64,000 nt of DNA from Planctomycetota bacterium (GTDB lineage: Bacteria; Planctomycetota; UBA1135; UBA2386), in contig JAEUHS010000052.1 of assembly GCA_016794035.1 (NCBI GenBank), positions 1 to 64,000 of the forward strand, given 5' to 3'. Shown here piece by piece: positions 24,531 through 33,560 of this stretch; position 1 is the first letter of the stretch, and each line of letters starts with the position of its first letter. Both the position numbers and the translations under genes were made by a program. A model generated the notes under the pieces. That model was given only the letters and a program-made list of their open reading frames with translations, was not told the origin of the DNA and did not search any database.

Positions 24531-25504
24531 CGCCGTCGCGACCGCCGTAGCGCGCGCAGTACAACACCAGCGCCGCCAACACCGTCGGCACCGCCGCCAA
24601 CGCCGGCCAGTGATCCGCGACCGGCCGTTCGACCTGGATCAGCCCCACCGCCATCCACGCCGCCAACGGCGCCGTGCGCAGCAGCGCGACGATCGGCACC
24701 AGCAGGTAGACGAGGTGGTGGTACCACACCAGCGGACTCGCCATCGTCATCACCACGACCAGCCGCGCGTACACCCCCGGCCCGCGCAACGCGAACACCA
24801 GCGCGGCGACGCACACCGCCTTGTGCAGCATCGCGGCCGCACCCTCGCCGCAGCAGCGGAGCCACAGCACCTGGGGGCTCAGGTTCATGTAGTCGAACCG
24901 GCTGTTCGCGGCGCGCAGCGACACGTCGACGTAGGTGCCGAGGTACTCGACCTTCCACACCAGCGCCGCCGCCGCCGACAGCAGCAGCACCACCACTCCG
25001 GCGGCGCCGATCGCGCGCCACTGCCGCCGCACGACGAAGTGCAGCCCGAGCAGCAGAGGCGACGTCTTCAGCACCACCGCGACCGCGAGCGCCGTGCCGG
25101 CGGCGACCTGGCTACCGCGGTTCGACCACAGCAGCGCCAGCGCCAGCGCCAGCAGCACGAACGTGTTGATCTGGCCCGCATACAGGTCGTCCCACAGCGG
25201 CGCGAAGCACAGCAACAGCAGCGGCGAAAGCGAGCCCGCCAGCGACGATCCAGGGCCAGTGACCCGTTGCAGCGAACGGCGCCACCAGGAACAGGGCGGC
25301 CGGGTGGTAGAGGAAGCTGGGTCCGATCTCGAAGGGCAGGTAGGGGTTGTCGCCATGGTTGGCCTTCGCCAGCGCGTGCGCGTAGATCTGGAAGTCGCCA
25401 GCCACGGGGAACGACACCGCCAGCCGCGACACGGCGTACCAGGTCGTCACGCACAGGCAGCCGGACACGGCGAACTGCACCAGCAGACGGCGGGGGTCGA
25501 CCAT
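24490..25504 (-). pseudogene. Glycosyltransferase family 87 (DUF2029-like) membrane protein, frameshifted
   Basis: Two frames together make one protein. The N-terminal part (starting MVDPRRLLVQFAVSG at 25504) has a membrane segment, NHGDNPYLPFEIGPSFLYHP and a second hydrophobic stretch. The C-terminal part (LYAGQINTFVLLALALALLW, then many membrane segments and YHHLVYLLVPIVAL) runs to 24490. The acidic/NPY and YxP...GQIN pattern is typical of integral membrane glycosyltransferases that use polyprenyl-phosphate sugars. The frame changes near 25240 by one base. The distance between YHP and GQIN is also a bit short. This is either a natural frameshift and pseudogene, or a sequencing error in GC-rich DNA. 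Confidence 0.78.
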
Positions 25505-25542
25505 CGACACCCAGGATGCCGGCGCGGCCGCCGCGCCACAAG

Positions 25543-26580
25543 TCACGGCAGCAGCACGACCTTGCCGAGCGCCTCGCGCGCCTCGAGCAGCCGGTGCGCC
25601 TCGCCGACCTGTGCCATCGGCAGTTCGCGTGCGAGCACGGTGCGCAGGCGACCCTGGTCGAACAGCCGCAGGATCGTGCGCAGATCGCCCTTGCTGCCCA
25701 TCGTCGAGCCGAGGATCGACAGGCTCTTGAAGAACACGGCGTGCAGCGACAGCGGCACGTTGCCGCCGGTGGTCGCGCCGCAGGTCACCAGCCGGCCGCC
25801 GCGCTGCAGACACTTCATCGAGCCCGTGAACGTCGCCTCCCCCACGTGCTCGAACACCACGTGCACGCCGGCCCTGCCGGTCAGCGACCGGACCTCGGCG
25901 ACGAAGTCCGCGGCCCGGTAGTCGATCACGTGGTGCGCGCCGAGCGCCTTCACCTGCGCACACTTCTCGGGTCCACCGGCGGTCGCGATCACCTGTGCGC
26001 CGAGCACGTTGGCGATCTGCACCGCGGCGCTGCCGACGCCCGACAGGCCCGCGTGCACCAGCACCGTCTCGCCGGCGCGCAGCTCGGCGCGGCGCACCAG
26101 CATGTTCCACGCGGTCTGGAACACGAGGCAGATCGACGCGGCCTCGGGCGCGCTCAGCGCGCGCGGCTTCGCGGCGATGTTCGCGGCCGGCACGCAGACG
26201 AACGCGGCGCTGGTGCCGTCACAGCTCTCGCCGAGGATGTGGTAGTCGCGGCACAGCTGGTCGACCCCGCTCTGGCACGCCTCGCACGCGCCGCACGACA
26301 CGCCGGGCAGCACGACGACCGGGTCGCCTGCCTTGCAGCCGGTGACGCCCGGCCCGAGCGCGTCGACGACGCCGCACGCGTCGCTGCTCGGGATCAGCGG
26401 CAGCGGAAACGTGTGGCCCGGCACGCCGCGGCGCACCCAGGTGTCCAGGTGGTTGAGGCCGATCGCCTGCACGCGCACACGCACCTGGCCCGGCGCCGGC
26501 ACCGGCACCGGCCGTTCTTCGAGCCGCAGTCGGTCGAACCCGCCGTGCTCGCGCACGACGACGCAGGGCATGTTCGCCAT
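25543..26580 (-). CDS. Zinc-type alcohol dehydrogenase / quinone-oxidoreductase-like enzyme
   Basis: The 345-residue protein is a medium-chain dehydrogenase. The N-terminal GroES-like domain includes AIGLNHLDTWVRRG, the structural-zinc loop is CGACEACQSGVDQLC, and the Rossmann motif VLVHAGLSGVGSAAVQIA lies near residue 165. The four structural-zinc cysteines are present. The usual catalytic-zinc Cys at the start of the GroES domain is replaced by Asn in the GLNHLD motif, as in a known subgroup of quinone-reductase-like enzymes. Substrate is not predictable. The ATG at 26580 is chosen because it begins the conserved core (MANMPCVVV); the frame extends upstream to 26661 with no family support. 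The 197-bp region to 26777 holds the promoters of this gene and of the divergent cytochrome gene. Confidence 0.88.
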   Translation of the reverse strand: MANMPCVVVREHGGFDRLRLEERPVPVPAPGQVRVRVQAIGLNHLDTWVRRGVPGHTFPLPLIPSSDACGVVDALGPGVTGCKAGDPVVVLPGVSCGACEACQSGVDQLCRDYHILGESCDGTSAAFVCVPAANIAAKPRALSAPEAASICLVFQTAWNMLVRRAELRAGETVLVHAGLSGVGSAAVQIANVLGAQVIATAGGPEKCAQVKALGAHHVIDYRAADFVAEVRSLTGRAGVHVVFEHVGEATFTGSMKCLQRGGRLVTCGATTGGNVPLSLHAVFFKSLSILGSTMGSKGDLRTILRLFDQGRLRTVLARELPMAQVGEAHRLLEAREALGKVVLLP

Positions 26581-26777
26581 CGCGCCGGCGACCATACCAC
26601 CCTCGAGTGCCGGCAGCAGCCGCGCGGACGCGGCAACCGGCTTCGGGCGAAGCGCTTGCACGCGCGGGCCTGTCCCACGGCCGAACGGCCCATTGTCATG
26701 CCCATGTCATTCCCTAGCATTGCGTCGACTCGCGCCGCGTGCGCGAAACGCCACCACGAACCACGACAGGTATCCAC

Positions 26778-27458
26778 ATGAACCTCCTCGCCTTGGCCTC
26801 CGTCGGCTGCGGGCTGCTGCTGCTGCCCCTGCTGAGTCCCTCCCAGCCGGAAACCACGTTCCCCGCCGGCGGTCGCTACATCGGCGCGGCGATGTGCAAG
26901 AACTGCCACAACGGCGCCGACAAGGGCGACGCGTACGACCACTGGTCGAAGACGGAGCACGCGAAGGCCTTCGAGACGCTCGCGTCGGACAAGGCCAAGG
27001 AGGTCGCCAAGCAGCTCGGCATCGAGGATCCGCAGAAGAGCGAGAAGTGCCTGAAGTGCCACGTCACCGCCTACGGGGTCGACAAGAAGGAGATCAAGGC
27101 CAGCTTCAAGGCCGAGATGGGCGTGCAGTGCGAGAGCTGCCACGGTCCGGGCGAAGACCACCAGAAGAAGCGCTTCGCCGAGGCGATGAAGCCGGGCACC
27201 ACGCCGTCCGAGATCACCGCCGACGAGATCCACGCCTCCCGCTCGATCGACACCTGCGGCAAGTGCCACAACAAGGAGAGCCCCACCTACAAGCCGTTCT
27301 GTCTCAAGGAGCGCATGCAGAAGATCGAGCACCTCGACCCGCGCAAGAAGCGCACGGACGAAGAACTCGCCAAGCTGCGCGCCACCGACGGCCCCGACTG
27401 TGAGGTCTGCGGCGCCACCAAGGACGCGGCGGCCAAGAAGGAAGGCGCGGACAAGTAG
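26778..27458 (+). CDS. Exported tetraheme cytochrome c (cytochrome c554-like)
   Basis: The 226-residue protein has a signal peptide (MNLLALASVGCGLLLLPLLS) and four CxxCH haem motifs: CKNCH, CLKCH, CESCH and CGKCH. Between them are conserved stretches (YDHWSKTEHAKAFETL, AYGVDKKEIKASF, GVQCESCHGPGEDH) found in cytochrome c554-like proteins that carry electrons in the periplasm. A fifth CxxC near the C-terminus (CEVCG) lacks the histidine and is not a haem site. The tail is Lys/Ala-rich. The gene stands alone but is close to the other multihaem genes of this region and may feed or drain them. Confidence 0.92.
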   Translation: MNLLALASVGCGLLLLPLLSPSQPETTFPAGGRYIGAAMCKNCHNGADKGDAYDHWSKTEHAKAFETLASDKAKEVAKQLGIEDPQKSEKCLKCHVTAYGVDKKEIKASFKAEMGVQCESCHGPGEDHQKKRFAEAMKPGTTPSEITADEIHASRSIDTCGKCHNKESPTYKPFCLKERMQKIEHLDPRKKRTDEELAKLRATDGPDCEVCGATKDAAAKKEGADK

Positions 27459-27479
27459 TCACGCCACGTCCCCTGCCCG

Positions 27480-27513
27480 ACGGCCACGTCCCCGCATGCG
27501 AGGGCGTGGCCGT
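27480..27513. terminator. Strong bidirectional stem-loop terminator
   Basis: ACGGCCACG at 27480-27488 and CGTGGCCGT at 27505-27513 form a perfect 9-bp stem with a loop that can extend the helix by pairing CCC with GGG. A T-rich tail (TCTCGTTTC) follows on the plus strand. It lies between the ends of the convergent tetraheme and NapC-like genes and probably ends transcription from both sides. Confidence 0.7.
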
Positions 27514-27531
27514 TCTCGTTTCGGGCCCGCG

Positions 27532-28908
27532 TCAGCGTGGCTCGACGCCGAACTGGCGCAGCAGCGTCGGGTCGCTGGACTTCTCGGCCAGCACCGCGTG
27601 GCACTTGCTGCAGTCGGCCGAGATCGACTCGCCGTCGGCGTCCAGGTGCTGGCCGTCATGGCACCGCATGCAGCCGCGGTGGCCGATGAAGTTCGGGTAG
27701 GTGCCCCAGACGATGTTCATGTCGGGGTGCACGTTGCGCAGCCAGATGTCGGCCACGGCCTTCGCCGCAGCCTCGAGCAGCCCGCGCTTGCCCTCGTCGA
27801 GACCGCCGTCTTGCGCGTAGGCCTGTTCGAGATCGCCGAGGATCGCGGCTGATGCGCCGTCGCGCGGCCACGGCTTCTGCAGCGCGGCCAGCGCGAACTT
27901 GCGGATGCTCGGCAGCTGCCGCGAGATCCTGCCGGCGGCAATCGCCATGTCGACGGCAGCATCGGGCTCCTGCTGGTGGTGCCCCGGCTGGTTGTGGCAG
28001 TCGATGCAGTCCATGCGGCGCAGCTCGCCTGCCGGCCGCTTGCTCGGATCCTCGCCATCCAGCGTGAAGATGCGCTCCTTGCCCTGCGCATCGACGTAGC
28101 GGATCCAGTCGATCTGCTCGCGCCGGCCGGTGCTGACGAACGACACTTCGACGCCGGCGTTGGCGTGCCAGTGGATGCCGGTGCCGCTGTCGTCCTGCAG
28201 CGTGCCGCCGATCTTCATCAGCAGCACGTTGGTGACCGGCGTCACCGCGGCGTCGTCGCCGAAGTGCTCCCGCACGACGAGACGGTCGGCGCCGACCTTG
28301 GCGGCCCAGTGGCAGTTCTCGCAGATCTCGCTGGCGTCGCGCAGCGTGTGCACCGGCGTCGGGATCGGCCGCGCATGCGTGTCGAAGGCGACGCCGGCGA
28401 CCTGCCGCAGGCCCGACAGCTTGGCCTGCACGAACGCGCCGACGCCGGGTCCGATGTGGCACTCGACGCAGGCGATCTTCGCGTGCGGCGCGTCGAGCGA
28501 CATGCCGTAGGTCGGTGCCATCACCGTGTGGCACACGGTGCCGCAAAACTGTTGGCTGTCCATGTAGTGCACGGCCTCGTAGCCGGCCGTGCCGACCGTG
28601 GCGAGGTTGACGACCGTCAGCACGCCGAGCACCGGTACGATGCGCATCGGTTTGTCCTTGAGCACCGCCATGCGCGCGCGCAACTGGCCGCGGAAGACGA
28701 GCAGGCCGATCGGCACGAGCACGATGCCGAACACGAACACCGCCGGCAGCAGCAGGAACGCGAACAGCCCCAGGTAGGCGCCGTGGCCGCCGCCGTGCAA
28801 AGCGACGTAGACCAGCGTCGTGACGAACGCCATGAAGGCCAGGGTGGTGACGACGGCACCGGTGGCCGTGATCCAGTTCGATCGCAGGAGACTCAGGAAT
28901 CGTTGCAT
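27532..28908 (-). CDS. Hexaheme NapC/NirT-type membrane cytochrome c
   Basis: The 458-residue protein has three N-terminal membrane segments (about residues 14-35, 43-68 and 88-105) followed by a large periplasmic part. It has six haem motifs: an unusual first site of CxxxCH type (FCGTVCHTVM near residue 120), then CVECH, CENCH, CIDCH, CMRCH and CSKCH. The CGTVCHTVM...HAKIACVECHIGPG segment is typical of NapC/NirT/NrfH-family quinol dehydrogenases. These take electrons from membrane quinol and pass them to periplasmic partners. The extra membrane segments and long C-terminal part distinguish it from NapC. It is convergent with the tetraheme gene and divergent from the DUF2339 gene at 29076. 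Confidence 0.92.
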   Translation of the reverse strand: MQRFLSLLRSNWITATGAVVTTLAFMAFVTTLVYVALHGGGHGAYLGLFAFLLLPAVFVFGIVLVPIGLLVFRGQLRARMAVLKDKPMRIVPVLGVLTVVNLATVGTAGYEAVHYMDSQQFCGTVCHTVMAPTYGMSLDAPHAKIACVECHIGPGVGAFVQAKLSGLRQVAGVAFDTHARPIPTPVHTLRDASEICENCHWAAKVGADRLVVREHFGDDAAVTPVTNVLLMKIGGTLQDDSGTGIHWHANAGVEVSFVSTGRREQIDWIRYVDAQGKERIFTLDGEDPSKRPAGELRRMDCIDCHNQPGHHQQEPDAAVDMAIAAGRISRQLPSIRKFALAALQKPWPRDGASAAILGDLEQAYAQDGGLDEGKRGLLEAAAKAVADIWLRNVHPDMNIVWGTYPNFIGHRGCMRCHDGQHLDADGESISADCSKCHAVLAEKSSDPTLLRQFGVEPR

Positions 28909-29075
28909 GACGGTCCGCGCGCGAGGTGGTGCCTGCCGGCGGCAGTGGCACAGGAACCCAGACGATGCGTGCCGGGCACGGTGTGTGCAATGCGTGCCGC
29001 GTCGTACCTTCGCATCGTCTGCGTCACTACGCACTGTTTCGTAGCGACGCGGCACACTCCCACGCGGGCGCCGCC

Positions 29076-30845
29076 ATGGATCCACGACACACGCAGCCAG
29101 ACGACGATCGCCTGGCCGAGGTCGAAGAACGGCTTCGTTCCCTGCAGCAGCATGTGGAACAACTGACGCGCCGCGTGCAGGCGATCGAGGGCGGAGCCCC
29201 CACCACCACCACTCGCGCAGACGGCGCCACACTGCCGACTGACACGAGCACCGCTGCGAGCGGATCGTGGCTGCAGCACTCGGCACTGCTGCGGCGCATC
29301 GCGACCATCTCGTTCGTGCTGGTGCTGGCCCTGGTGCTGCGAACGCTGACCGACAGCGAGGTCGTCACCAGCACGGTCGGCGTGCGGCTAGGCATCGGCT
29401 ACGCACTCCTGTTGCTGGCAGTCGGCTGGCACCACCTCGCCGGCGATCGTGCGGGGCAGCGGGTGTACAGCATCTGCGGCGCGCTGCTGCTCTGCGCGCT
29501 CGTGCTGGAGACGCACTCCCGCTTCGACTACCTCGGCAGCGCGAGCGCACATGGGTTGCTGGTCGGCACGCTGGTCGCGTGCGCGCTGCTCGGCATGCGC
29601 TATCACGCCCCGGTCGTCGCCGAGGCCGGCGTGCTCACAGCGGCGCTGTCCTCGCTGGTGATCGGGTTCCCGATGCCCGAGTTCCACATCACGGCGGCGA
29701 CGCTGCTGCTCGCGATGCTGGCGGCCGCGGCGTTGGTCGGCCGGCGACGCACGCCGTGGCTGCACTGGGCCGTACTCGCGTTGCTGCTGTTCTTCTGGTC
29801 GCTGTGGGCGGCGAAGCTGCATGCCCCGCTGGTACGAGCAGAGACGATCCCGCCGGCGCTGCGCCTGCCGTGGTTCCTGCCGGCGCTCGCGACGACGTTC
29901 GTGGTGCTGCTCGGCATCGGCCACCGCCGCCTGCGGGCCGGGAGCCAGGCGTTCGCGCTCGTGCTGCCGACGTGGAACGTGCTGTGGGCCTTCGCCGCCG
30001 CCGCGGCAGTCGTCGTGCCATGGCACGCAGCCGGGCGCTGGCTCGGGGTCGCGGCGCTCGCGGTCGCCGCGCTGCACCTCCTCCTCGCATGGCGCTTCGC
30101 CAGCCCGGCACCCGGCAACGTCGTCGCGACCGGCAGCATGGTCCTCGCCGCGACCGCGGCGTTCATGCCCGGTACCTGGCTGGCCATCGGCGATCTGCCG
30201 GTAGCCACCCTGTGCTGGTCGCTCGCCGCATGGGGCATCGCCTGGTGGTCGGGCCGACTGGGCAGCGGCGGCATGCGCGCCCTCGCCTGCGGCCTGCAGG
30301 TCGCGGCCGTGGGCACGGCGATCACCGCCGGCGCCTTCGCGGCACCGGCCGCTGCGACTTGGCGGGCCGCGGCGCTCGCGGCGGCGCTGGCCACGACCGC
30401 CGGACTGCACTACCGCTGGACACGCTCGACGCCGCCCGCGCAGACATCCTGGTACCACCGCCTGACGGCGACGGACCGGCCCGGCGAGCTGACGCTGTGG
30501 GCCGCCGTGGCGGCGGTGTTCGGCTGCCTGCGCGTGGTCCTGCACGCGCTGCTGGCGACGATGCCGGTCGACCTCGACAACGCCTTCGCCGGCGCCCAGT
30601 CGGTGCTACTGAACGGCATCGCGATCACGACGATGATCCTGGCCCAGCGCCACCACAGTCGCCCCGCCATGCGCACCGCCGTGTCCGTCACCGTACTCGG
30701 CGGCATCAAGGTGTTCGCCTCCGACCTGCTGACGCTGCACGGCATCCCGCTGGTGCTCAGCGTCTTCTCGTTCGGCGTGACCGCGGCCGTCGGATCGCTC
30801 GTGGTCGGACGATGGCAGCGGGCCGCGGGCCTGTCGCCGGCCTGA
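29076..30845 (+). CDS. DUF2339-like polytopic membrane protein
   Basis: The 589-residue product starts with a soluble coiled-coil region (RLAEVEERLRSLQQHVEQL near residue 12) and a Thr/Ala-rich linker. About 16-18 hydrophobic segments make up the rest of the protein, with no large soluble loop. This matches the DUF2339 family, whose function is unknown. The ATG at 29076 precedes the coiled coil. An earlier frame opening at 28926 lacks coding character. Its stop codon abuts the stop of the convergent NrfD gene (TGATCA at 30843-30848), leaving no intergenic space. Confidence 0.82.
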   Translation: MDPRHTQPDDDRLAEVEERLRSLQQHVEQLTRRVQAIEGGAPTTTTRADGATLPTDTSTAASGSWLQHSALLRRIATISFVLVLALVLRTLTDSEVVTSTVGVRLGIGYALLLLAVGWHHLAGDRAGQRVYSICGALLLCALVLETHSRFDYLGSASAHGLLVGTLVACALLGMRYHAPVVAEAGVLTAALSSLVIGFPMPEFHITAATLLLAMLAAAALVGRRRTPWLHWAVLALLLFFWSLWAAKLHAPLVRAETIPPALRLPWFLPALATTFVVLLGIGHRRLRAGSQAFALVLPTWNVLWAFAAAAAVVVPWHAAGRWLGVAALAVAALHLLLAWRFASPAPGNVVATGSMVLAATAAFMPGTWLAIGDLPVATLCWSLAAWGIAWWSGRLGSGGMRALACGLQVAAVGTAITAGAFAAPAAATWRAAALAAALATTAGLHYRWTRSTPPAQTSWYHRLTATDRPGELTLWAAVAAVFGCLRVVLHALLATMPVDLDNAFAGAQSVLLNGIAITTMILAQRHHSRPAMRTAVSVTVLGGIKVFASDLLTLHGIPLVLSVFSFGVTAAVGSLVVGRWQRAAGLSPA

Positions 30846-32111
30846 TCAGCGCGCCAGCGCCGCCGCGCCGTGTTCGACCGGATCGACCGGATCGATGCCG
30901 GCGGCCCGGAACTCGCCGAGCATGATCGGCGTGGCGACCTTGACCATCAGCGTGAACAACAGGAAGCCGACCGAGAAGATGCCGGCGGCGATCCACAGCT
31001 CCGAGTTCGACGGGAAGTACTCGTAGATCTCGCCGAGCGTGTCCGGCGTCATGCCCGGGATCACCAGCCCCATGCCCTTCTCGAGGTAGACGCCGATCCA
31101 GATCAGCACGCAGCCGATGTTCAGCGTGATCGGGTTGCGTCGCGTCGTCGGGATCAGGAACAGCACGAAGGCCGCGATCGAGCATCCGACCGACAGCCAC
31201 ATGTACGGCACGATCGCCGTGTGTCCGCCGATGCCGAAGAACATGTAGCGCATGAACACGAGGTGCTCCGTGTTGGAGTAGACGTCCTTGAAGACCTCGG
31301 CGCCGAGCAGGAACAGGTTGATGAACATCGTGTATGCCATCAGCTCCGCCACCTTCCAGATCGCGCGGTCGTCGATCTCGAACCGCGTGAAGCGCCGCAG
31401 CAACTGCATCAGGATCAGCAGCACGGCCGGGCCCGAGCACAGCGCCGAGGCGATGAAGCGCGGCGCCAGGATCGACTGGTTCCAGAACGGCCGCGCCGGC
31501 AGGCCGTTGTAGAGGAACGCAGTGACGGTGTGGATCGCGATCGCGGCCGGGATCGAGAACAGCACCAGCGGCAGGAACACCTTCTTGCGCGGTTGCCGCC
31601 CGCGATACAGCGAGAACAGCATGTAGGTGACGATCACCAGGTTGAGCACCAGGTAGCCGTTCAGCACGACGACGTCCCAGGCCAGCATCGACTGCGGCAG
31701 ATTCAGGGATCCGAGCCCGGGGATCAGGTGCCAGAAGCGCTCGGGGTGGCCGATGTCGACCGTCACGAACAGGCCGCACATCACGATCGACGCGATGGCC
31801 AGCAGTTCGCCGAGCACCACGACCTCCTTGATCGGCTTCCAGTTGTAGACGTAGGCCGGGATCACCAGCAGCACCGCCGCGGCGGCGACGCCGACCAGGA
31901 ACGTGAAGTTGCCGATGTAGAACGCCCAGGAGACCTGGTCGCGCATGTTGGTGGTGATCAGACCTTCCTGCAGCTGGCGCACGTAGTAGGCGGCGCCGAT
32001 GCCGATCGGCACCAGCAACGCCGACACCCAGAGCCAGTACCAGGCGTTACCGCGCAGCACGATCCTGAGGCTGCCGAGCACGAACTGCCAGAAGTTGCGG
32101 AGCGTGGCCAC
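30846..32111 (-). CDS. NrfD/PsrC-family quinone-interacting membrane subunit
   Basis: The 421-residue protein has about ten membrane segments and the motifs of the NrfD/PsrC group: WAFYIGNFTFLVGVAAA, ELLAIASIVMCGLFVTVDIG and PERFWHLIPGLGS near residues 65-135, and DYIGFFG-type turns later. This subunit exchanges electrons between the membrane quinone pool and an Fe-S partner outside the membrane. It starts with GTG at 32111, 7 bp after the stop of the Fe-S protein gene, as in most CISM-type complexes. It is the last gene of the porin/cytochrome operon and shares its stop region with the convergent DUF2339 gene. Confidence 0.93.
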   Translation of the reverse strand: MATLRNFWQFVLGSLRIVLRGNAWYWLWVSALLVPIGIGAAYYVRQLQEGLITTNMRDQVSWAFYIGNFTFLVGVAAAAVLLVIPAYVYNWKPIKEVVVLGELLAIASIVMCGLFVTVDIGHPERFWHLIPGLGSLNLPQSMLAWDVVVLNGYLVLNLVIVTYMLFSLYRGRQPRKKVFLPLVLFSIPAAIAIHTVTAFLYNGLPARPFWNQSILAPRFIASALCSGPAVLLILMQLLRRFTRFEIDDRAIWKVAELMAYTMFINLFLLGAEVFKDVYSNTEHLVFMRYMFFGIGGHTAIVPYMWLSVGCSIAAFVLFLIPTTRRNPITLNIGCVLIWIGVYLEKGMGLVIPGMTPDTLGEIYEYFPSNSELWIAAGIFSVGFLLFTLMVKVATPIMLGEFRAAGIDPVDPVEHGAAALAR

Positions 32112-32118
32112 TGGCGCC

Positions 32119-33009
32119 TCACAGGCCGTAGAAGTAGAAGAAGCGCGGGCGCGTGTTCAGCTCGCTCTTGAGCACGAAGACGCGCTTGTTCTCGAGCACC
32201 GCGCGGACCTCGGAGTCCGGGTCCAGCAGGTTGCCGAACTTGCGCGCACCGACCGGGCACACCTCGACGCAAGCCGGATAGCGGCCGTTGCGCACCCGCT
32301 GGATGCAGAACGTGCATTTCTCGACGACGCCCTTCGAGCGCGGACGATTGCCGAGGTAGTGGGTCTTCGGGTTCAGCTGCTCGGCCGGGATCTGGGGCTC
32401 GGCGTAGTTGAAGTGGCGGGCGCCATAGGGGCACGCCGACATGCAGCAGCGGCAGCCGATGCACCAGTCGTAGTCGATCACGACGATGCCGTCCTTCTCG
32501 CGCCAGGTCGCGCCGACGGGACAAGACTTCACGCACGGCGGGTTCTCGCACTGCTGGCACGCGACCGGCAAATAGAAGTGGCCGTCGCGCGGCACCTGCT
32601 CGGCGTCGTAGTAGGCATCGGCGTGGGCGAAGTCGACGCCCTTGTCCTTGTCCATCTCGAGCACGCGGATCCACTGCACCTGCGGGTCGCGGCTCTGGTT
32701 GTTCTCCTCGACGCACGCGTAGACGCAGCGCCGGCAGCCGATGCAGCGCGAGATGTCGAGCGCATAGCCGAACTCGGCGCCTGCCATCGGCGGTTCGACG
32801 CCGACCGTGACCTCCTTGCCGAAGCGCGCCGTGTTGGACTTCTCCAGCCCGGCGACGAGGTCCTTCTTCTCGGCCTCCGACATCTCGCGGAAGCGCGACT
32901 GGAACCAGCCGGTGTGTGTCAGGTCCGAGCAGCCGGCAGCCGTGGCCGCCGCCGCGCAGCTGGCGACCGCACACAGGAACTCGCGACGCGACGGCAAGGT
33001 CTGCTTCAC
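32119..33009 (-). CDS. Tat-exported four-cluster Fe-S protein (NrfC/PsrB-like)
   Basis: The 296-residue protein begins with a twin-arginine signal (SRREFL) that also has a lipobox-like TAAGC, so it is likely exported folded and lipid-anchored. Sixteen cysteines in four groups (CIGCRRCVYAC, CQQCENPPCVKSCP, CIGCRCCMSACP, and CTFC followed by CVEVCP) should bind four [4Fe-4S] clusters, as in NrfC, PsrB and DmsB. It would pass electrons between the NrfD membrane subunit and the haem proteins. The GTG start at 33009 overlaps the stop of the tetraheme lipoprotein gene (GTGA at 33006-33009) and has a GGAG ribosome-binding site. There is no molybdopterin subunit in this operon. Confidence 0.93.
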   Translation of the reverse strand: MKQTLPSRREFLCAVASCAAAATAAGCSDLTHTGWFQSRFREMSEAEKKDLVAGLEKSNTARFGKEVTVGVEPPMAGAEFGYALDISRCIGCRRCVYACVEENNQSRDPQVQWIRVLEMDKDKGVDFAHADAYYDAEQVPRDGHFYLPVACQQCENPPCVKSCPVGATWREKDGIVVIDYDWCIGCRCCMSACPYGARHFNYAEPQIPAEQLNPKTHYLGNRPRSKGVVEKCTFCIQRVRNGRYPACVEVCPVGARKFGNLLDPDSEVRAVLENKRVFVLKSELNTRPRFFYFYGL

Positions 33010-33560
33010 TTCGGTTCTCCTCGGCCAGCCAGACCCTCGGGGCGGACGGGCGGTGGCATCGGCTTCAACGGCTGGAACTTCGGCGCATGCGCGGAGTGGC
33101 AGTTCACGCACAGCAGGTAGGTCTTGTGTCCGTTCCACTCGCCCGAGCGGCGACCGTGCACACCCGCACGCCAGTCGCGGTACTTGTCGCCATGGCACTG
33201 CCCACAGAGACGGTAGGACTCCGTGAAATCGACCAGGGCGCCGCTCGCCAGGTGCAGCTTGTCGCGGCTCTCCGCCGAGTGGCAGTCGAGGCACCAGCGA
33301 TGCTCCTCGTCGTGGTGCAGCACGATCTCCGCGTGCGCCATCTCCATCGGGCGCCGCGTCCGGTTGACCGGGATCTCGGGGTCGTGGCAATCGGTGCACG
33401 GAAACGCGCCCTCGGTGAACGGCGGCGGCGGCACCTCGATCTTCTCGCCAGGGTGCCGGCCGAGCGCCGACGGCACACCTGGGAACGACTCCTCGTGTGG
33501 CGCGAGGTCGCAGGCGCAAAGGGCCAGGACCAACAACCCGATCGGCGGCAGCGGTTTCAG
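33006..33560 (-). CDS. Tetraheme cytochrome c lipoprotein
   Basis: The 184-residue product has four CxxCH sites: CTDCH, CLDCH, CGQCH and CVNCH. Many extra histidines can serve as second axial ligands. No ATG in the frame fits. A CTG at 33560, with AGGAGG six bases upstream, gives MKPLPPIGLLVLALCACD, a good lipoprotein signal with the lipid cysteine at 17 and Asp after it. In E. coli that Asp would keep the protein in the inner membrane; whether the rule holds here is unknown. An upstream GTG at 33629 is the other start but has no ribosome-binding site and adds an unlikely basic leader. Its stop overlaps the start of the Fe-S protein gene. It likely links the Fe-S protein to the 13-heme cytochrome. 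Confidence 0.88.
   Translation of the reverse strand: MKPLPPIGLLVLALCACDLAPHEESFPGVPSALGRHPGEKIEVPPPPFTEGAFPCTDCHDPEIPVNRTRRPMEMAHAEIVLHHDEEHRWCLDCHSAESRDKLHLASGALVDFTESYRLCGQCHGDKYRDWRAGVHGRRSGEWNGHKTYLLCVNCHSAHAPKFQPLKPMPPPVRPEGLAGRGEPK

Noticed and set aside
27397-27420. Fifth haem site in the tetraheme cytochrome (CEVCG)
   Set aside because: The motif lacks the axial histidine, so it does not bind haem covalently in the normal way.
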